From the NCBI GenBank assembly GCA_016873335.1, contig VGXN01000009.1, positions 1-45,078 on the forward strand: a stretch of DNA of 45,078 nt. Reading direction: 5' to 3'. The stretch's first letter is position 1, and the number at the start of each line of letters is the position of its first letter. Under the pieces are notes generated by a model. That model was not told the DNA's origin. It did no database searches and saw nothing but the letters and a program-made list of their open reading frames with translations. Positions 16,575-25,199 of the stretch are shown one piece after another. The position numbers were made by a program, and so were the translations under genes. This stretch comes from Phycisphaerae bacterium. GTDB taxonomy: Bacteria > Planctomycetota > Phycisphaerae > Phycisphaerales > SM1A02.

Positions 16575-16610
16575 GGGCGGAGGAGGATAACCGCGTGGGC
16601 GCGTGGGCGC

Positions 16611-17963
16611 TCACATACGGCGCGCGACAAGCAACGCCATCTCCAGTGCCTGCTCATAGTTCAGCCGCGGATCGAGCGCAGTCTGATAGGAGCGAAGGAG
16701 ATCGCCTCCCGCAAGTCCGCGCGCGCCGCCCGTGCATTCGGTGACATTCTCCCCCGTCATCTCAAAGTGAACGCCGCCGAGGTTGGTCCCCTCGCGTCGA
16801 TGCAGGTCGAAGGACTCCTCGAGTTCACTGAGGATGTGTTCGAACGCGCGCGTCTTCACGGGCACCTGCTGCCCGTCCGCGCCCGCCACCGAAACAATCT
16901 CCGTGTTTCCGTGCATCGGATCGCACACCCACAGCACCTTGCGCTTGGTCGCCGTGACCGCACGCAGCAGCGGCGGCAGCAGTTCACCGACGCGCCGCGC
17001 GCCGAGTCGGTGGATGAGCGTGAGCCGACCAGGCTCCTGATGCGGATCGAGCCGCTCGCAGAGTTGCGTCAACTGCTGTGGCGTGGTCTCGGGCGCGACC
17101 TTGACCGCGATCGGATTCGCGATGCCGCGCAGGTACTCGACGTGCGCGCCGTCCACCTGCGAGGTGCGCGCGCCCAACCACGGGAAATGCGTCGAGAGAT
17201 TCCACACGCCATCGCGGCGCGGGACCGCGCGCGTCTGCGCGGACTCAAGATCGAGCAGCAGGCACTCATGGCTCGTGTAGAAGTCGACGCGCTGCAACTG
17301 ATGCACGCGAACGCCCGCCAGCGTTTCCATGAAGCGGAGTCCCTCGCCGATGGAGTCGACCATGCGCTTGTATTCGGAGGCGCGCGGCGAGTGGCTGACC
17401 CAGTCGAGGTTCCACTGCTCCGGATGGTGCAGGTCCGCGAAGCCGCCATCCACGAGCGCGCGGATGAAGTTCAGCGTCATCGCGGAACGCGCGTAGCCGC
17501 GCAGGAGCAGTCGTGGCTCGGGGCGGCGCGCTTCCGCGGTGAAGTCTGGGCGATTCACGTTGTCGCCGCGGAAGGACGGCAGTTGCGTGCCGCCGCGCGT
17601 CTCCGTGTCACTCGAACGCGGCTTCGCGTATTGCCCAGCGAAACGCCCGATGCGAATGACGCGTTTGCGCGAGGCATGCGTGAGCACGAGGCTCATCTGG
17701 AGCAGGATCTTCAGTTGACTGGCGATGCGAGAGGAGTTGCAATCGGAAAAACTTTCCGCACAGTCGCCGCCGTGCAGGAGGAACCGTTCACCACATGCCG
17801 CCTCCGCGAGTTGCGACTTGAGCCCCGCGATCTCGCCGCTCGTGACGAGCGGCGGCAGTTCCCTGATCTCGGCGATGATGCGGTCGAGTTCGGCGCGGTC
17901 CGGCCAGAGCACCTGCTGCTGCGCGGGGCGCGCTCGCCACGAATCGGAGTTCCAGTCGCTCAT
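16611..17963 (-). CDS. Class II 3-deoxy-7-phosphoheptulonate (DAHP) synthase
   Basis: 450 residues, the plant/Mycobacterium-type (class II, AroA-II) enzyme for the first shikimate step, joining PEP and erythrose 4-phosphate. Diagnostic segments: LLHGGDCAES with the metal-ligand Cys68, RIGRFAGQYAKPR (104-116), WVCDPMHGNT and GGVHFEMTGENVTECTGG. It is shorter at the N-terminus than the Mycobacterium enzyme, which carries extra regulatory helices, so allosteric control may differ. It begins the long minus-strand block; tRNA-Leu lies 26 bases upstream on the same strand. The next gene is the KS-beta-like protein 36 bases on. The ATG at 17963 gives a typical MSDWNSDSW start. Confidence 0.96.
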   Translation of the reverse strand: MSDWNSDSWRARPAQQQVLWPDRAELDRIIAEIRELPPLVTSGEIAGLKSQLAEAACGERFLLHGGDCAESFSDCNSSRIASQLKILLQMSLVLTHASRKRVIRIGRFAGQYAKPRSSDTETRGGTQLPSFRGDNVNRPDFTAEARRPEPRLLLRGYARSAMTLNFIRALVDGGFADLHHPEQWNLDWVSHSPRASEYKRMVDSIGEGLRFMETLAGVRVHQLQRVDFYTSHECLLLDLESAQTRAVPRRDGVWNLSTHFPWLGARTSQVDGAHVEYLRGIANPIAVKVAPETTPQQLTQLCERLDPHQEPGRLTLIHRLGARRVGELLPPLLRAVTATKRKVLWVCDPMHGNTEIVSVAGADGQQVPVKTRAFEHILSELEESFDLHRREGTNLGGVHFEMTGENVTECTGGARGLAGGDLLRSYQTALDPRLNYEQALEMALLVARRM

Positions 17964-17989
17964 TCGGGGGCAAGGCTAGCGCGGCACGA

Positions 17990-18071
<82 letters not shown>

Positions 18072-18092
18072 TGTGTACGCGTGCTTCGTACG

Positions 18093-18788
18093 ATGATACG
18101 CATGGGCCTTGCGCAGACCGCTGCCACGAAAGTGATGCCGCTGCTGACGCGTCTCCTCATCGTGGCCGTGCTGCTGCCTCTCGGCTGGCGACTCGCGTTC
18201 TCGACCGTCTCATTCTCAGCCGCAGAGTCCGCTCGACTGCAGGGAATCGGCATCACGACGACGGGCGTGGACTTCTCGAAGGTGCGTTCCACGCTGCCCG
18301 GCAACTCGGCTGCACCGCAGGCTGCACCAACGACGGCGACCGCTGCAGGCGCGCCGATCAGCGAAGGGCGCGCGCTCTACCGAGTTTCGCTGACCGCGGA
18401 CGAAGCTGGGCTGCCCGCGCCTGCGCTCGCGGGCTGGGTGACGGCGGGCCTTCTCCTCGTCGGCAGCGTGCTCGTCGGTGCGGGTGCGTTCACACGAATC
18501 ACCGCCGCGCTCCTCGCTCTGCTGAGCGCGACGGCCTTCTGGGTGGACTGCGTGCCCGCGCTTCGCGGCGGCTACTGGTCGCTCGATGGCGCCTTGCTCG
18601 TGCATGCGGGTGCGCATCTCGCGCTCTTCATCTTGTGCGCGAATCTGCTGCTGCTCGGCGGCGGTGCGCTCAGTGTGGATGCGGTGCTTGGCGGTGGTGG
18701 CGGGCGAAGTGCGAAGGGCGCGGGCAACAAGGGCGGTGGTGGCGGACGCAAGGCGGGCGGCGATGGTCGCGCCGCGGACAAGGAGTGA
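18093..18788 (+). CDS. DoxX-like integral membrane protein
   Basis: About 231 residues from the ATG at 18093; a GTG at 18081 and an ATG at 18102 are alternatives. Hydrophobic segments: MPLLTRLLIVAVLLPLGWRL near the N-terminus, then after a ~70-residue loop three more (GWVTAGLLLVGSVLVGAGAF, ALLALLSATAFWV, HLALFILCANLLLLGG). This is the four-helix DoxX/quinol-oxidase-subunit-like layout, but key residues are not diagnostic. The C-terminus is a glycine/lysine/arginine-rich low-complexity tail with GGGGGR twice. It is the first gene of the VWA-ExbB-ExbD operon, with its stop three bases before the next ATG. Function unknown; a quinone-linked or lipid role would be speculation. Confidence 0.7.
   Translation: MIRMGLAQTAATKVMPLLTRLLIVAVLLPLGWRLAFSTVSFSAAESARLQGIGITTTGVDFSKVRSTLPGNSAAPQAAPTTATAAGAPISEGRALYRVSLTADEAGLPAPALAGWVTAGLLLVGSVLVGAGAFTRITAALLALLSATAFWVDCVPALRGGYWSLDGALLVHAGAHLALFILCANLLLLGGGALSVDAVLGGGGGRSAKGAGNKGGGGGRKAGGDGRAADKE
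18780..18785 (+). promoter_or_regulatory. Ribosome binding site of the VWA-protein gene
   Basis: AAGGAG six bases before the ATG at 18792, inside the last codons of the upstream gene. It confirms the start, and therefore the SxxxH-bearing N-terminus, of the TonB-like VWA protein. Confidence 0.75.
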
Positions 18789-18791
18789 CGG

Positions 18792-20063
18792 ATGCGAGGG
18801 AGGACTGCCGTGTCGTGGGCGCTGTCCGCTGCGGCGCATGCGCTGCTTGCGCTGTTGCTGCTGTCGGCGGGCGTTGCACTGCTTCCAGCGGAACGGAAGG
18901 AGGCGATGCTCGGGGATGGGGCGGCGTTCCTCTTCGAGAGCACGCCCGCCGTGAAGTCCGCACCGCAACCCCCTGCGGTGCAGGCAGCCGTTCTGCCGAC
19001 CCGAGAATCCGCCGCAACCGCAGCGATCGCTGTGCAATCCGCGAGCGACACCGCCGCGCGCATGCAATCCTCCGCGGAGTTGCAGCGCGACACGCTCACC
19101 GCAACGCTGCCGATGGTGGCGCGCCCACTCCAGACTCCATCCACGATGTTCGCGATGGCGGGCATTCGACTGCCCACCGTCAGGCGCGTGGTGTTCCTGC
19201 TCGACGCATCCGGATCGATGATCGGCTGCTATCCCGCCGCGGTCGATGCGGTCATCGAGGCAATCGGCAGGCTCAGCGATGAACAGCAGTTCGCCGTCAT
19301 TCCGTTTCAGGCGGGCGATGCGATCCTGCCCGAAGGAGATGCGCTGCGCCGCGCGGGTGCAACGCTCGGGCAGCGTGGTCGCGATCAGCTGAAGGCGTGG
19401 CTGATCGACAAGATCATCCCATCGGGCGGGAGCAATCCGACGCGTGCCGTGGGTGCTGCGCTCGCGCTGAAACCCGACACGGTCGTGATCGTCAGTGCGG
19501 GACTGCTTGGTGCGGGCGACACGACGCGCGATCGTGATGTGCTCCTCGCGGAACTCGATGCGCTGAATCCGCGGGATGCGCGTTCGGGTCGGCGCCCTGT
19601 GCTGTTTGCGTGCATCCATCTGATGCAGCAGGAGCCGCTTGGCGCGCTTGAACTCGTTGCGCGCGAGCATGGCATGGCGGGTTCCTATCGGTTCCTGCCG
19701 CGCTTGACGGATCTGCGCGCGACGGGCGATGCATCGCTTGCGCTCGACGATGAACTAACGCGCGGCGTTGCAGCCGCGGTGGAACGCGCCAAATCAGGCG
19801 ACATCGCGGCGGCGCGCGTGGCGCTCCTGCGCATCGGGCTCGCGCATCCGCTGCACGAGGCATCGCCCGCCGCACTGCTCGCCGCTGCGGAGATTTCTCT
19901 CAACCATGACCACGACGCTCGCTCCGCGCGGCGACTTGCCGTTGCCGCAGCGCAGGGCGCACGCTCCTTCGGCCTCGGCTCCCTGCAGGAGCGCGCCGAG
20001 GCAATCGCGCGCGATCCCGACGCACCAATCCCGCCCGCACAGACCACGGAAACGAATCCATGA
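18792..20063 (+). CDS. TonB/TolA-like anchored protein with periplasmic VWA domain
   Basis: 423 residues. A short positively charged N-terminus leads into one membrane helix, residues ~8-30, containing S12-A-A-A-H16, the SxxxH motif by which TonB and TolA engage ExbB/TolQ complexes. An Ala/Pro/Gln-rich linker runs to about 125. A von Willebrand A domain follows: VVFLLDASGSM with MIDAS residues D138, S140 and S142, and a threonine in SGGSNPTRAVG (T217). The usual later Asp (SDG) is Ala here (VSAG, about 235-237), so metal binding may be altered. No TonB C-terminal domain is seen. The C-terminal ~100 residues are TPR-like helices. The stop overlaps the ExbB start (ATGA). Inferred role: force-transducing partner of the ExbB/ExbD channel. 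Confidence 0.85.
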   Translation: MRGRTAVSWALSAAAHALLALLLLSAGVALLPAERKEAMLGDGAAFLFESTPAVKSAPQPPAVQAAVLPTRESAATAAIAVQSASDTAARMQSSAELQRDTLTATLPMVARPLQTPSTMFAMAGIRLPTVRRVVFLLDASGSMIGCYPAAVDAVIEAIGRLSDEQQFAVIPFQAGDAILPEGDALRRAGATLGQRGRDQLKAWLIDKIIPSGGSNPTRAVGAALALKPDTVVIVSAGLLGAGDTTRDRDVLLAELDALNPRDARSGRRPVLFACIHLMQQEPLGALELVAREHGMAGSYRFLPRLTDLRATGDASLALDDELTRGVAAAVERAKSGDIAAARVALLRIGLAHPLHEASPAALLAAAEISLNHDHDARSARRLAVAAAQGARSFGLGSLQERAEAIARDPDAPIPPAQTTETNP

Positions 20064-20809
20064 TGACAGTCACTCTTTCAACAGTGCTTCTTGCGCCGTA
20101 CGCCACCGACCTTTGCTCATCGCTCGCCCCCCCGCTGCTGACCTCACTCGATGGCGCCCGCGTGTTCTTCTACTCCGCGAGCACGATGCCCGATGGCTCC
20201 GTGCGAACGGAGTGGATCGGCAGCGCGATCATCTGGATCCTCATCGCGATGAGTCTCGTGAGTGTCGGCATGATCATCTCGGGCGCGCTCGCGCATCGGA
20301 CAGCGGCGATCGCGCCGCCGAAGGCGCTCGCCGCATTCGGCGGCGGCGGCGGCGGACGCGCAGCGCTCGAATCCGCTGCTGCGCTGCCGTGTGACGCTGG
20401 GCGCATCGCGCGTGCGGCGTCCGAGGCATGGATGCGCGGTCGGAGCGAACTCGTCGATGCCGCCGAACGCACCGCGGTCGAGTGCGCCGCGCGTCGATTC
20501 CGCACGCTGGAACCGCTGCATGTGCTCGCGCAGATCAGCCCGATGGTCGGGCTCTTCGGCACGGTCTACGGCATGATCGTTGCGTTCCAGGCGGTCGCCG
20601 CGTCGGGCGGACAGGCGGACCCTGCGCTGCTCGCCGGCGGCATCGGCACGGCGCTCGTGACCACGTTCTGGGGACTCGTGGTCGCGGTCCCCGCGCTCCT
20701 CGCCTACGCGCTGCTTCGCAACCGCGTGGACGCGGCGCTGGCGAGCACGCTCGAGAGCGTCCTTCACGCCGCCAAGGATGCGCCCGAAGTGGGGAGCGGG
20801 GCGCGGTGA
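20060..20809 (+). CDS. exbB: MotA/TolQ/ExbB proton-channel protein
   Basis: 249 residues. The first membrane helix lies at about 53-75 (GSAIIWILIAMSLVSVGMII). A cytoplasmic region with a run of six glycines (94-99) follows, then the signature helices LAQISPMVGLFGTVYGMIVAF (~157-176) and GIGTALVTTFWGLVVAVPAL (~195-213), typical of ExbB/TolQ. With ExbD it forms a pentamer that conducts protons and drives periplasmic force transfer. The start overlaps the VWA gene and the stop overlaps exbD (GTGA). A second ATG at the next codon (20063) is equally possible. Unlike classical ExbB it has ~50 residues before the first helix. Confidence 0.94.
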   Translation: MMTVTLSTVLLAPYATDLCSSLAPPLLTSLDGARVFFYSASTMPDGSVRTEWIGSAIIWILIAMSLVSVGMIISGALAHRTAAIAPPKALAAFGGGGGGRAALESAAALPCDAGRIARAASEAWMRGRSELVDAAERTAVECAARRFRTLEPLHVLAQISPMVGLFGTVYGMIVAFQAVAASGGQADPALLAGGIGTALVTTFWGLVVAVPALLAYALLRNRVDAALASTLESVLHAAKDAPEVGSGAR

Positions 20810-21267
20810 AGCCGGCGGTCGCGCGCATCTCGGTGATCGATGCGGATCTCACGCCGCTCATCGACTTGGCGTTCCTGCTGATCGTCTTCTTCGTACTCGT
20901 TGCGCGCATGAGCGGCGAACAACTTCCCGCGATCCCTTTGCCCCAACCGAACGATGTTGCCGCGACTCCCGCTGGCGCTGGGCGCCGTCTCGCGGTGAAT
21001 GTGCTTGCGCAAGGTGGCAGCGCGCTCCTCACGTTCGGTGGCGAGCGCTTTGCGACCGATGCCTCGGGGCTCGACCGACTCGCATCCGCGATCGCGCAGC
21101 GCCTGCGCAGTGATCCGCAGGTGCCCGTCGACATTCGGGCGGACCGTTCGCTTGCGTACCGCGAGGTCGAACCCGCCATCGATGCGATCACCGCCGCAGC
21201 AGCACAGGTGGGAACGCGAGTGACGATCCGTGTCTGCGCGCTGCAGGCGGAGGGTGGCACGCCATGA
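20806..21267 (+). CDS. exbD: ExbD/TolR family protein (first copy)
   Basis: 153 residues from a GTG start that overlaps the exbB stop (GTGA at 20806-20809). One N-terminal membrane helix (~17-35) carries the essential Asp in LTPLID (D20), the proton carrier of the ExbB/ExbD and TolQ/TolR motors. The remaining periplasmic domain ends with a TolR-like fold (VPVDIRADRSLAYREVEPAID). The next gene is a second ExbD, again overlapped by four bases. Two different ExbD chains could form a heterodimer within the ExbB pentamer, as in systems with paired ExbD genes. Confidence 0.93.
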   Translation: MKPAVARISVIDADLTPLIDLAFLLIVFFVLVARMSGEQLPAIPLPQPNDVAATPAGAGRRLAVNVLAQGGSALLTFGGERFATDASGLDRLASAIAQRLRSDPQVPVDIRADRSLAYREVEPAIDAITAAAAQVGTRVTIRVCALQAEGGTP

Positions 21268-21737
21268 ACGCCGCCCGCGCCATGCACGGCACTCGCGTGC
21301 GCCTTGCGATGACGCCGATGATCGACGTCGTCTTTCTGCTGCTGGTGTTCTTTGTGTGCACGGTGCGCTTCGAGCGCAACGAAGCGGTGTACACGCTGGA
21401 CTTGCCGCAGCGCGGACGCACCGCAGATCCGCTGGCGCTGCAGGAGCGTGCGCTCGTGATCCGCGTCGGTGCGCGCGCGGGCGATGCAGTGCCGATCGAC
21501 GTGCAGGCGGATGGGCTGCGTGAACGCCCCGCATCGTTGGATGCACTGGCAGCGACACTCATGCTCGTTCGGCGAGGCGCCGCTCCGGACGCGGCGAACG
21601 CGGGGCTCTTTGTGGCGGACCATCCCGTGCTCATCGCGCCCACGAGCGACTGCGGCTGGCAGGATGCCGTCGACGCGTTCAACGCAGCCGTGCGCGCCGG
21701 ATTCCGCAACATCGGTTTTGCACGGAGTGGTGCATGA
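21264..21737 (+). CDS. exbD: ExbD/TolR family protein (second copy)
   Basis: 157 residues. The membrane helix (about 18-35) contains MTPMIDVVF with the key Asp at residue 21. The periplasmic part is divergent from the first ExbD: it has an ~11-residue longer loop (RRGAAPDAANAGL) and ends in APTSDCGWQDAVDAFNAAVRAG, replacing the usual peptidoglycan-proximal TolR segment. The ATG overlaps the first exbD stop, and its own stop overlaps the next gene (ATGA), so five consecutive genes are translationally coupled. Confidence 0.92.
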   Translation: MNAARAMHGTRVRLAMTPMIDVVFLLLVFFVCTVRFERNEAVYTLDLPQRGRTADPLALQERALVIRVGARAGDAVPIDVQADGLRERPASLDALAATLMLVRRGAAPDAANAGLFVADHPVLIAPTSDCGWQDAVDAFNAAVRAGFRNIGFARSGA

Positions 21738-24406
21738 GCAGGTCCTTGCCGCCACGCCCACTGGCACGGAGTGCATTCGCCGCGGCGGCTGCGTTCACCC
21801 TGATCGCGCCGACGGGCGCCACCATCGCCTTCGCTGCGGCTTCCGCTTCGGTGCAGTCCACCCCGACAGACACCGCATCACAGCGACTTGCGGAAGATGA
21901 CTTTCTCCGCGGCATCGGCGATCTCGCCCTGCTGCGCGCGCTGGATGATCTGGACCGAACCGAGCCGGCGCGTGATCCGCAGTCGACCGAGGCACTGCTC
22001 CGCGCGATCGCGCGCGAGCGAGCCACGCTGCGCAGCGATGCTTTCTCGCTCCCCGAGCGGTTGCAGTCGCTCGATCGATTGCGCACGACGCGAGCCGCGC
22101 TGGTGGCGCGCGACACGCGTGATCCCTTCTCGGTGCTCTGGATCGGCGATGCGGCGGAGGACGAACTCTCGCTCGCGTTCTTCGGCGCGGATGGCGGTGC
22201 GGATGCGATCGCAGGGTCGTCGGGGTCCGCGCTCGTGCCGAGGGCACGAGCTGCGCTCGACCGCGTGCTCGCCCTGCTCGATACCGCCGACGCGCGCGCC
22301 GCGTCCATCCCGCCGGACAGCGTTCCCGCTGCAACGCCGCTCGCGCAGCGCCTCGACAGCGATGCGCGTGCGCGTCGTCCATTCCTGCGCGCCGCCGTGC
22401 GCGCCATGCTGCTTGCGATGGAGCGGAGCAGCGACTCGGCGGCGGCGAGTCGGGAGCGACCCGCGAAGGGCGCCGCGCTCCTGCGCGAACTCACCGAGCT
22501 GCGCCCTCAACTTCCGCCTCGCCTGCGCCCGGAGAGCGATCTTGCGGAGGTTGCTGCGGCTGCGGTGGCGGCGCAGTGCGATGCCGCGCGGTACGCCGCC
22601 GCACGCATCATTGGTGCGCGTGATCCGACGCTGACTGTCCTCGCGCGGCTCCTCAGCTGCGACTGCCTCGTGAACGAGCGCCGCGGTGAGGAGGCCGTTC
22701 GTCAGCTCACCGCGCTGCATGCTGTGCAAGGACTCTCGACGCCGCTTCGGCTGCTCGTGGCGGATGCGATCGTGCGCACCCGAGGAACGCTCGGCAAGTC
22801 ACCGACCACTGAACTGACGCTGCGCCCCTGGATCGACACGCTCGACCGCGCGCAGGCTTCGGAGCGCGCGGGCGTTCGGCGCGCGGTGCTCGAACGCATC
22901 GCTGGCGCCGCTCGCGGACAACCTGCGTACGGCGATCTTCCTCCGCTTGCCGAGGTTGCCCTCGCGCGCGAAGCTCTGCTGGCGAATCCCGCGGACCGCG
23001 CCGCGCTCGCCCGCCTCGCGCCACACGCCACTCAAACACGCAACGCCACCGCGCAGGTCGCCGCTCTCGAAACGATCGCGGACGCAGTGGTGGCTGCGCG
23101 AATGTGGCCCGAGGCTGCCGATGCGTACCGTGCGCTTGCACTCGCGGCGTCGCAGGAACCCGTCTCGCTTCCGGCGATGCAGGCGGCGCTCGACATCGAA
23201 CTCGCACTCGACCGCGCAGACCCTGCGGGACGCGAGGCGCAACTCGAAGAGACGCTCGGCTTGGCCATCAACCGTTTCCCGGAGTTGCCCACGCGACCGG
23301 CATCACTCGCGCAGCTTGAGGCGCTTCAGATACGCCGATTCTTGCAGCAGGCGCTGGCTGCAGGACCCGAGGAACGCGCATCGTTCGCCCAGCAAGCGGC
23401 GAATGCTGCGCAGCGACTGACGGATCTCGACGCTGCTGCGCGCCGCGCAGGGCTCGATCCCGGCAACCGAGTGAGCGCGACTGCCGAGATGGCGCGCACA
23501 GCCGCCGACTTCCTCGCGCCCAGCCCCGCGCAGGCGATCCGCGCGACTGCCCTGCCCTCGCGCGAGCAGTGGGAGTCATGGAGCAAGTTCGATGCGCAGC
23601 GCATCCTGCGTTTGCGTCTCGAACGCGCCGCGACGCACGCGGCAGAGCCGGCGCGAACCATGACGGCTGAACTCGCGCTTCTGCCTGAATCCATGCTCGA
23701 TGCACGAACACCCGCCGCGCTCACTGCCATCACCAACTTCATGAGGCGGCAGGTCGAGCTGGCGGGCGAGGCCAATCTGCAAGGCAGCCCGCTGTCGGTG
23801 CAGCTTGCTCGGCGCGCGCTCGCAGCGGGGCAGGCGTGGGAAGCGCTCTCGGCCACTCGAGGCGGAGATGGATCGCCCCAACCGCTCACGGCCGCGTTCG
23901 ATCGCCTCGCCGCAGATGCCGCGCTGCTCGCCCAAGAGTGGGAGAACGCCATCGCACGCGCCGAGACCATCGCGCTTGCGAACGCAGCATCGGTTGACGA
24001 CCAGCGTCGGCTCGTCGAGGCACTCTCCTTCGCGCACCGAGACGCTGTTCGGCAGGGGCTCCAGGATCTCCGCGATGAACGGCGTACGCGCGGCATGAAC
24101 GCGGCGCGCGCGCTCGAGGCGATGGCGCCCGATGGAACCCCCGCGTGGTGGCTCGCGCAGAGCGTTCAGCTGCGAATTGCCGAGGAATCGGGGCGAGGCG
24201 GCGAGCCGGTCCTTGCATCGATCGCTCGACTCCGCGCAGCGGATGCATCGCTCGGCGGTTCGCTCATGAGCGCGGACATCCTCGAGACCGAACGCGCAGC
24301 CATGGCAAGCGTCGCGCGCATGAAGCAGAACGCACAAGTCCTCCCTGCAGCGAGAGACGGCGAGTCACAAGACTCACCCGCCGCCGCGCTGCCCGTCAAT
24401 CGCTGA
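21734..24406 (+). CDS. Large exported alpha-helical repeat protein of unknown function
   Basis: 890 residues. The N-terminus looks like a Sec signal (about 1-37, [20 protein letters not shown]). The rest is almost entirely helical, rich in Ala, Arg, Glu and Leu, with repeated pairs of helices reminiscent of TPR/HEAT arrays (such as [19 protein letters not shown] and [17 protein letters not shown]). No catalytic motif was seen. It closes the VWA-ExbB-ExbD operon, with its start overlapping the second exbD stop. It may be a periplasmic scaffold or substrate receptor for that motor; this rests on context alone. Its 3' end overlaps the convergent UVR-protein gene by 11 bases. Confidence 0.8.
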   Translation: MSRSLPPRPLARSAFAAAAAFTLIAPTGATIAFAAASASVQSTPTDTASQRLAEDDFLRGIGDLALLRALDDLDRTEPARDPQSTEALLRAIARERATLRSDAFSLPERLQSLDRLRTTRAALVARDTRDPFSVLWIGDAAEDELSLAFFGADGGADAIAGSSGSALVPRARAALDRVLALLDTADARAASIPPDSVPAATPLAQRLDSDARARRPFLRAAVRAMLLAMERSSDSAAASRERPAKGAALLRELTELRPQLPPRLRPESDLAEVAAAAVAAQCDAARYAAARIIGARDPTLTVLARLLSCDCLVNERRGEEAVRQLTALHAVQGLSTPLRLLVADAIVRTRGTLGKSPTTELTLRPWIDTLDRAQASERAGVRRAVLERIAGAARGQPAYGDLPPLAEVALAREALLANPADRAALARLAPHATQTRNATAQVAALETIADAVVAARMWPEAADAYRALALAASQEPVSLPAMQAALDIELALDRADPAGREAQLEETLGLAINRFPELPTRPASLAQLEALQIRRFLQQALAAGPEERASFAQQAANAAQRLTDLDAAARRAGLDPGNRVSATAEMARTAADFLAPSPAQAIRATALPSREQWESWSKFDAQRILRLRLERAATHAAEPARTMTAELALLPESMLDARTPAALTAITNFMRRQVELAGEANLQGSPLSVQLARRALAAGQAWEALSATRGGDGSPQPLTAAFDRLAADAALLAQEWENAIARAETIALANAASVDDQRRLVEALSFAHRDAVRQGLQDLRDERRTRGMNAARALEAMAPDGTPAWWLAQSVQLRIAEESGRGGEPVLASIARLRAADASLGGSLMSADILETERAAMASVARMKQNAQVLPAARDGESQDSPAAALPVNR

Positions 24407-25118
24407 TCTGCCGAAGTTCATCGCGCAGGATCGACGCGAGCGCGAAGTTCTCGCAGCGCACCGCGTCACGCAGGCGCTGCTCGAGATCGGCGCGCTGACT
24501 CGACGGCAGTTTCGGAATGAACGCATCGCGCAGCGCGCGCAGCATCGCCACCTCCGTCGGCACAGCGTCGCGTTCCTGCTGCAGACGCTGCATGCTCCCG
24601 AGCGCGCGGTCGATCGCTGCGAGCGCGCCTTGTGTGTCGCCGCGCCGCGCGCATCCGGTCGCTTCCGCACGAGCCTGCAGCAGGATCGCCGCGAAGCGAA
24701 TCGACTGGAGCGGCACAGGATCGATCTCTGGCAGCGCGTTCTCGACAAGCCACTGCATCGCCGATGCGTTGCGCGTGCAGTCGGCTGCAGCACGATCGAA
24801 GGCACCAAGCAGGAACCATGCACTCGCCCGCTGATGGAAGAGCTCCGCTTCCTGCCGCATCGCATCCGCCGCATCGGGTCCCACCCGCCCCCCCTTTCCC
24901 CGAGCCGCGTCCCAAACCGAATCGAACCCGCCAGGACGCCCGCCATCGGGGCGCCCCACCCCCTCAAACTGAAGCAAACCCGCTTCCAATCGCACCTGAA
25001 GCCGTTCCAGCCCATCCGCCCCCACGAAGAGTCGCGCCCGCGGACCCTCCCCCTGCCACGGCCAACGGGTGAGGATTTCCCGAATGTCATCGGAGGGGTT
25101 GCCTTCCGGAGCAATCAT
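24396..25118 (-). CDS. Uncharacterised protein with C-terminal UVR motif
   Basis: 240 residues from the ATG at 25118, chosen because upstream in-frame starts lie in the divergent promoter region. The N-terminal half has a compact domain ([20 protein letters not shown]) found before a helical region (~110-200) with several possible TPR-like helices. The last ~30 residues match a UVR motif ([20 protein letters not shown] then RDELRQI), as in UvrB, UvrC, ClpC and McsA. UVR motifs usually mediate protein-protein contacts. It is divergent from a sigma-70 gene across 81 bases and convergent with the 890-residue protein gene, overlapping by 11 bases. Function unknown; a link with the McsA/McsB pair is speculative. 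Confidence 0.78.
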   Translation of the reverse strand: MIAPEGNPSDDIREILTRWPWQGEGPRARLFVGADGLERLQVRLEAGLLQFEGVGRPDGGRPGGFDSVWDAARGKGGRVGPDAADAMRQEAELFHQRASAWFLLGAFDRAAADCTRNASAMQWLVENALPEIDPVPLQSIRFAAILLQARAEATGCARRGDTQGALAAIDRALGSMQRLQQERDAVPTEVAMLRALRDAFIPKLPSSQRADLEQRLRDAVRCENFALASILRDELRQISD

Positions 25119-25199
25119 GGGCAAAATAGTAAGTCCCGACGGAGAGAGTCGCCAGCGGCGTGTTGGCGAAGTTCGGAGCATCGCAGCGAAGAGGTGTGC
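25119..25199. promoter_or_regulatory. Divergent promoter region, UVR protein / sigma factor
   Basis: 81 bases between two divergent genes. An A/T-rich patch (GGCAAAATAGTAAG, about 25120-25133) is the best candidate for a promoter -10 region in an otherwise GC-rich stretch. No operator-like inverted repeat was found by eye. Confidence 0.4.

Noticed and set aside
18075-18091. GTACG / CGTAC inverted repeat between tRNA-Leu and the DoxX-like gene
   Set aside because: Five-base arms with a seven-base loop are within chance expectation.
18216-19670. Minus-strand open frame of 484 codons opposite the VWA operon
   Set aside because: Arg/His-rich shadow; the plus-strand genes have clear motifs, ribosome binding site and coupled starts.
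20060-21737. Zorya-type anti-phage system (MotA/MotB-like)
   Set aside because: ZorA has a long cytoplasmic tail and ZorB a peptidoglycan-binding domain; here ExbB is 249 and the ExbDs about 155 residues, with no ZorC, ZorD or ZorE.
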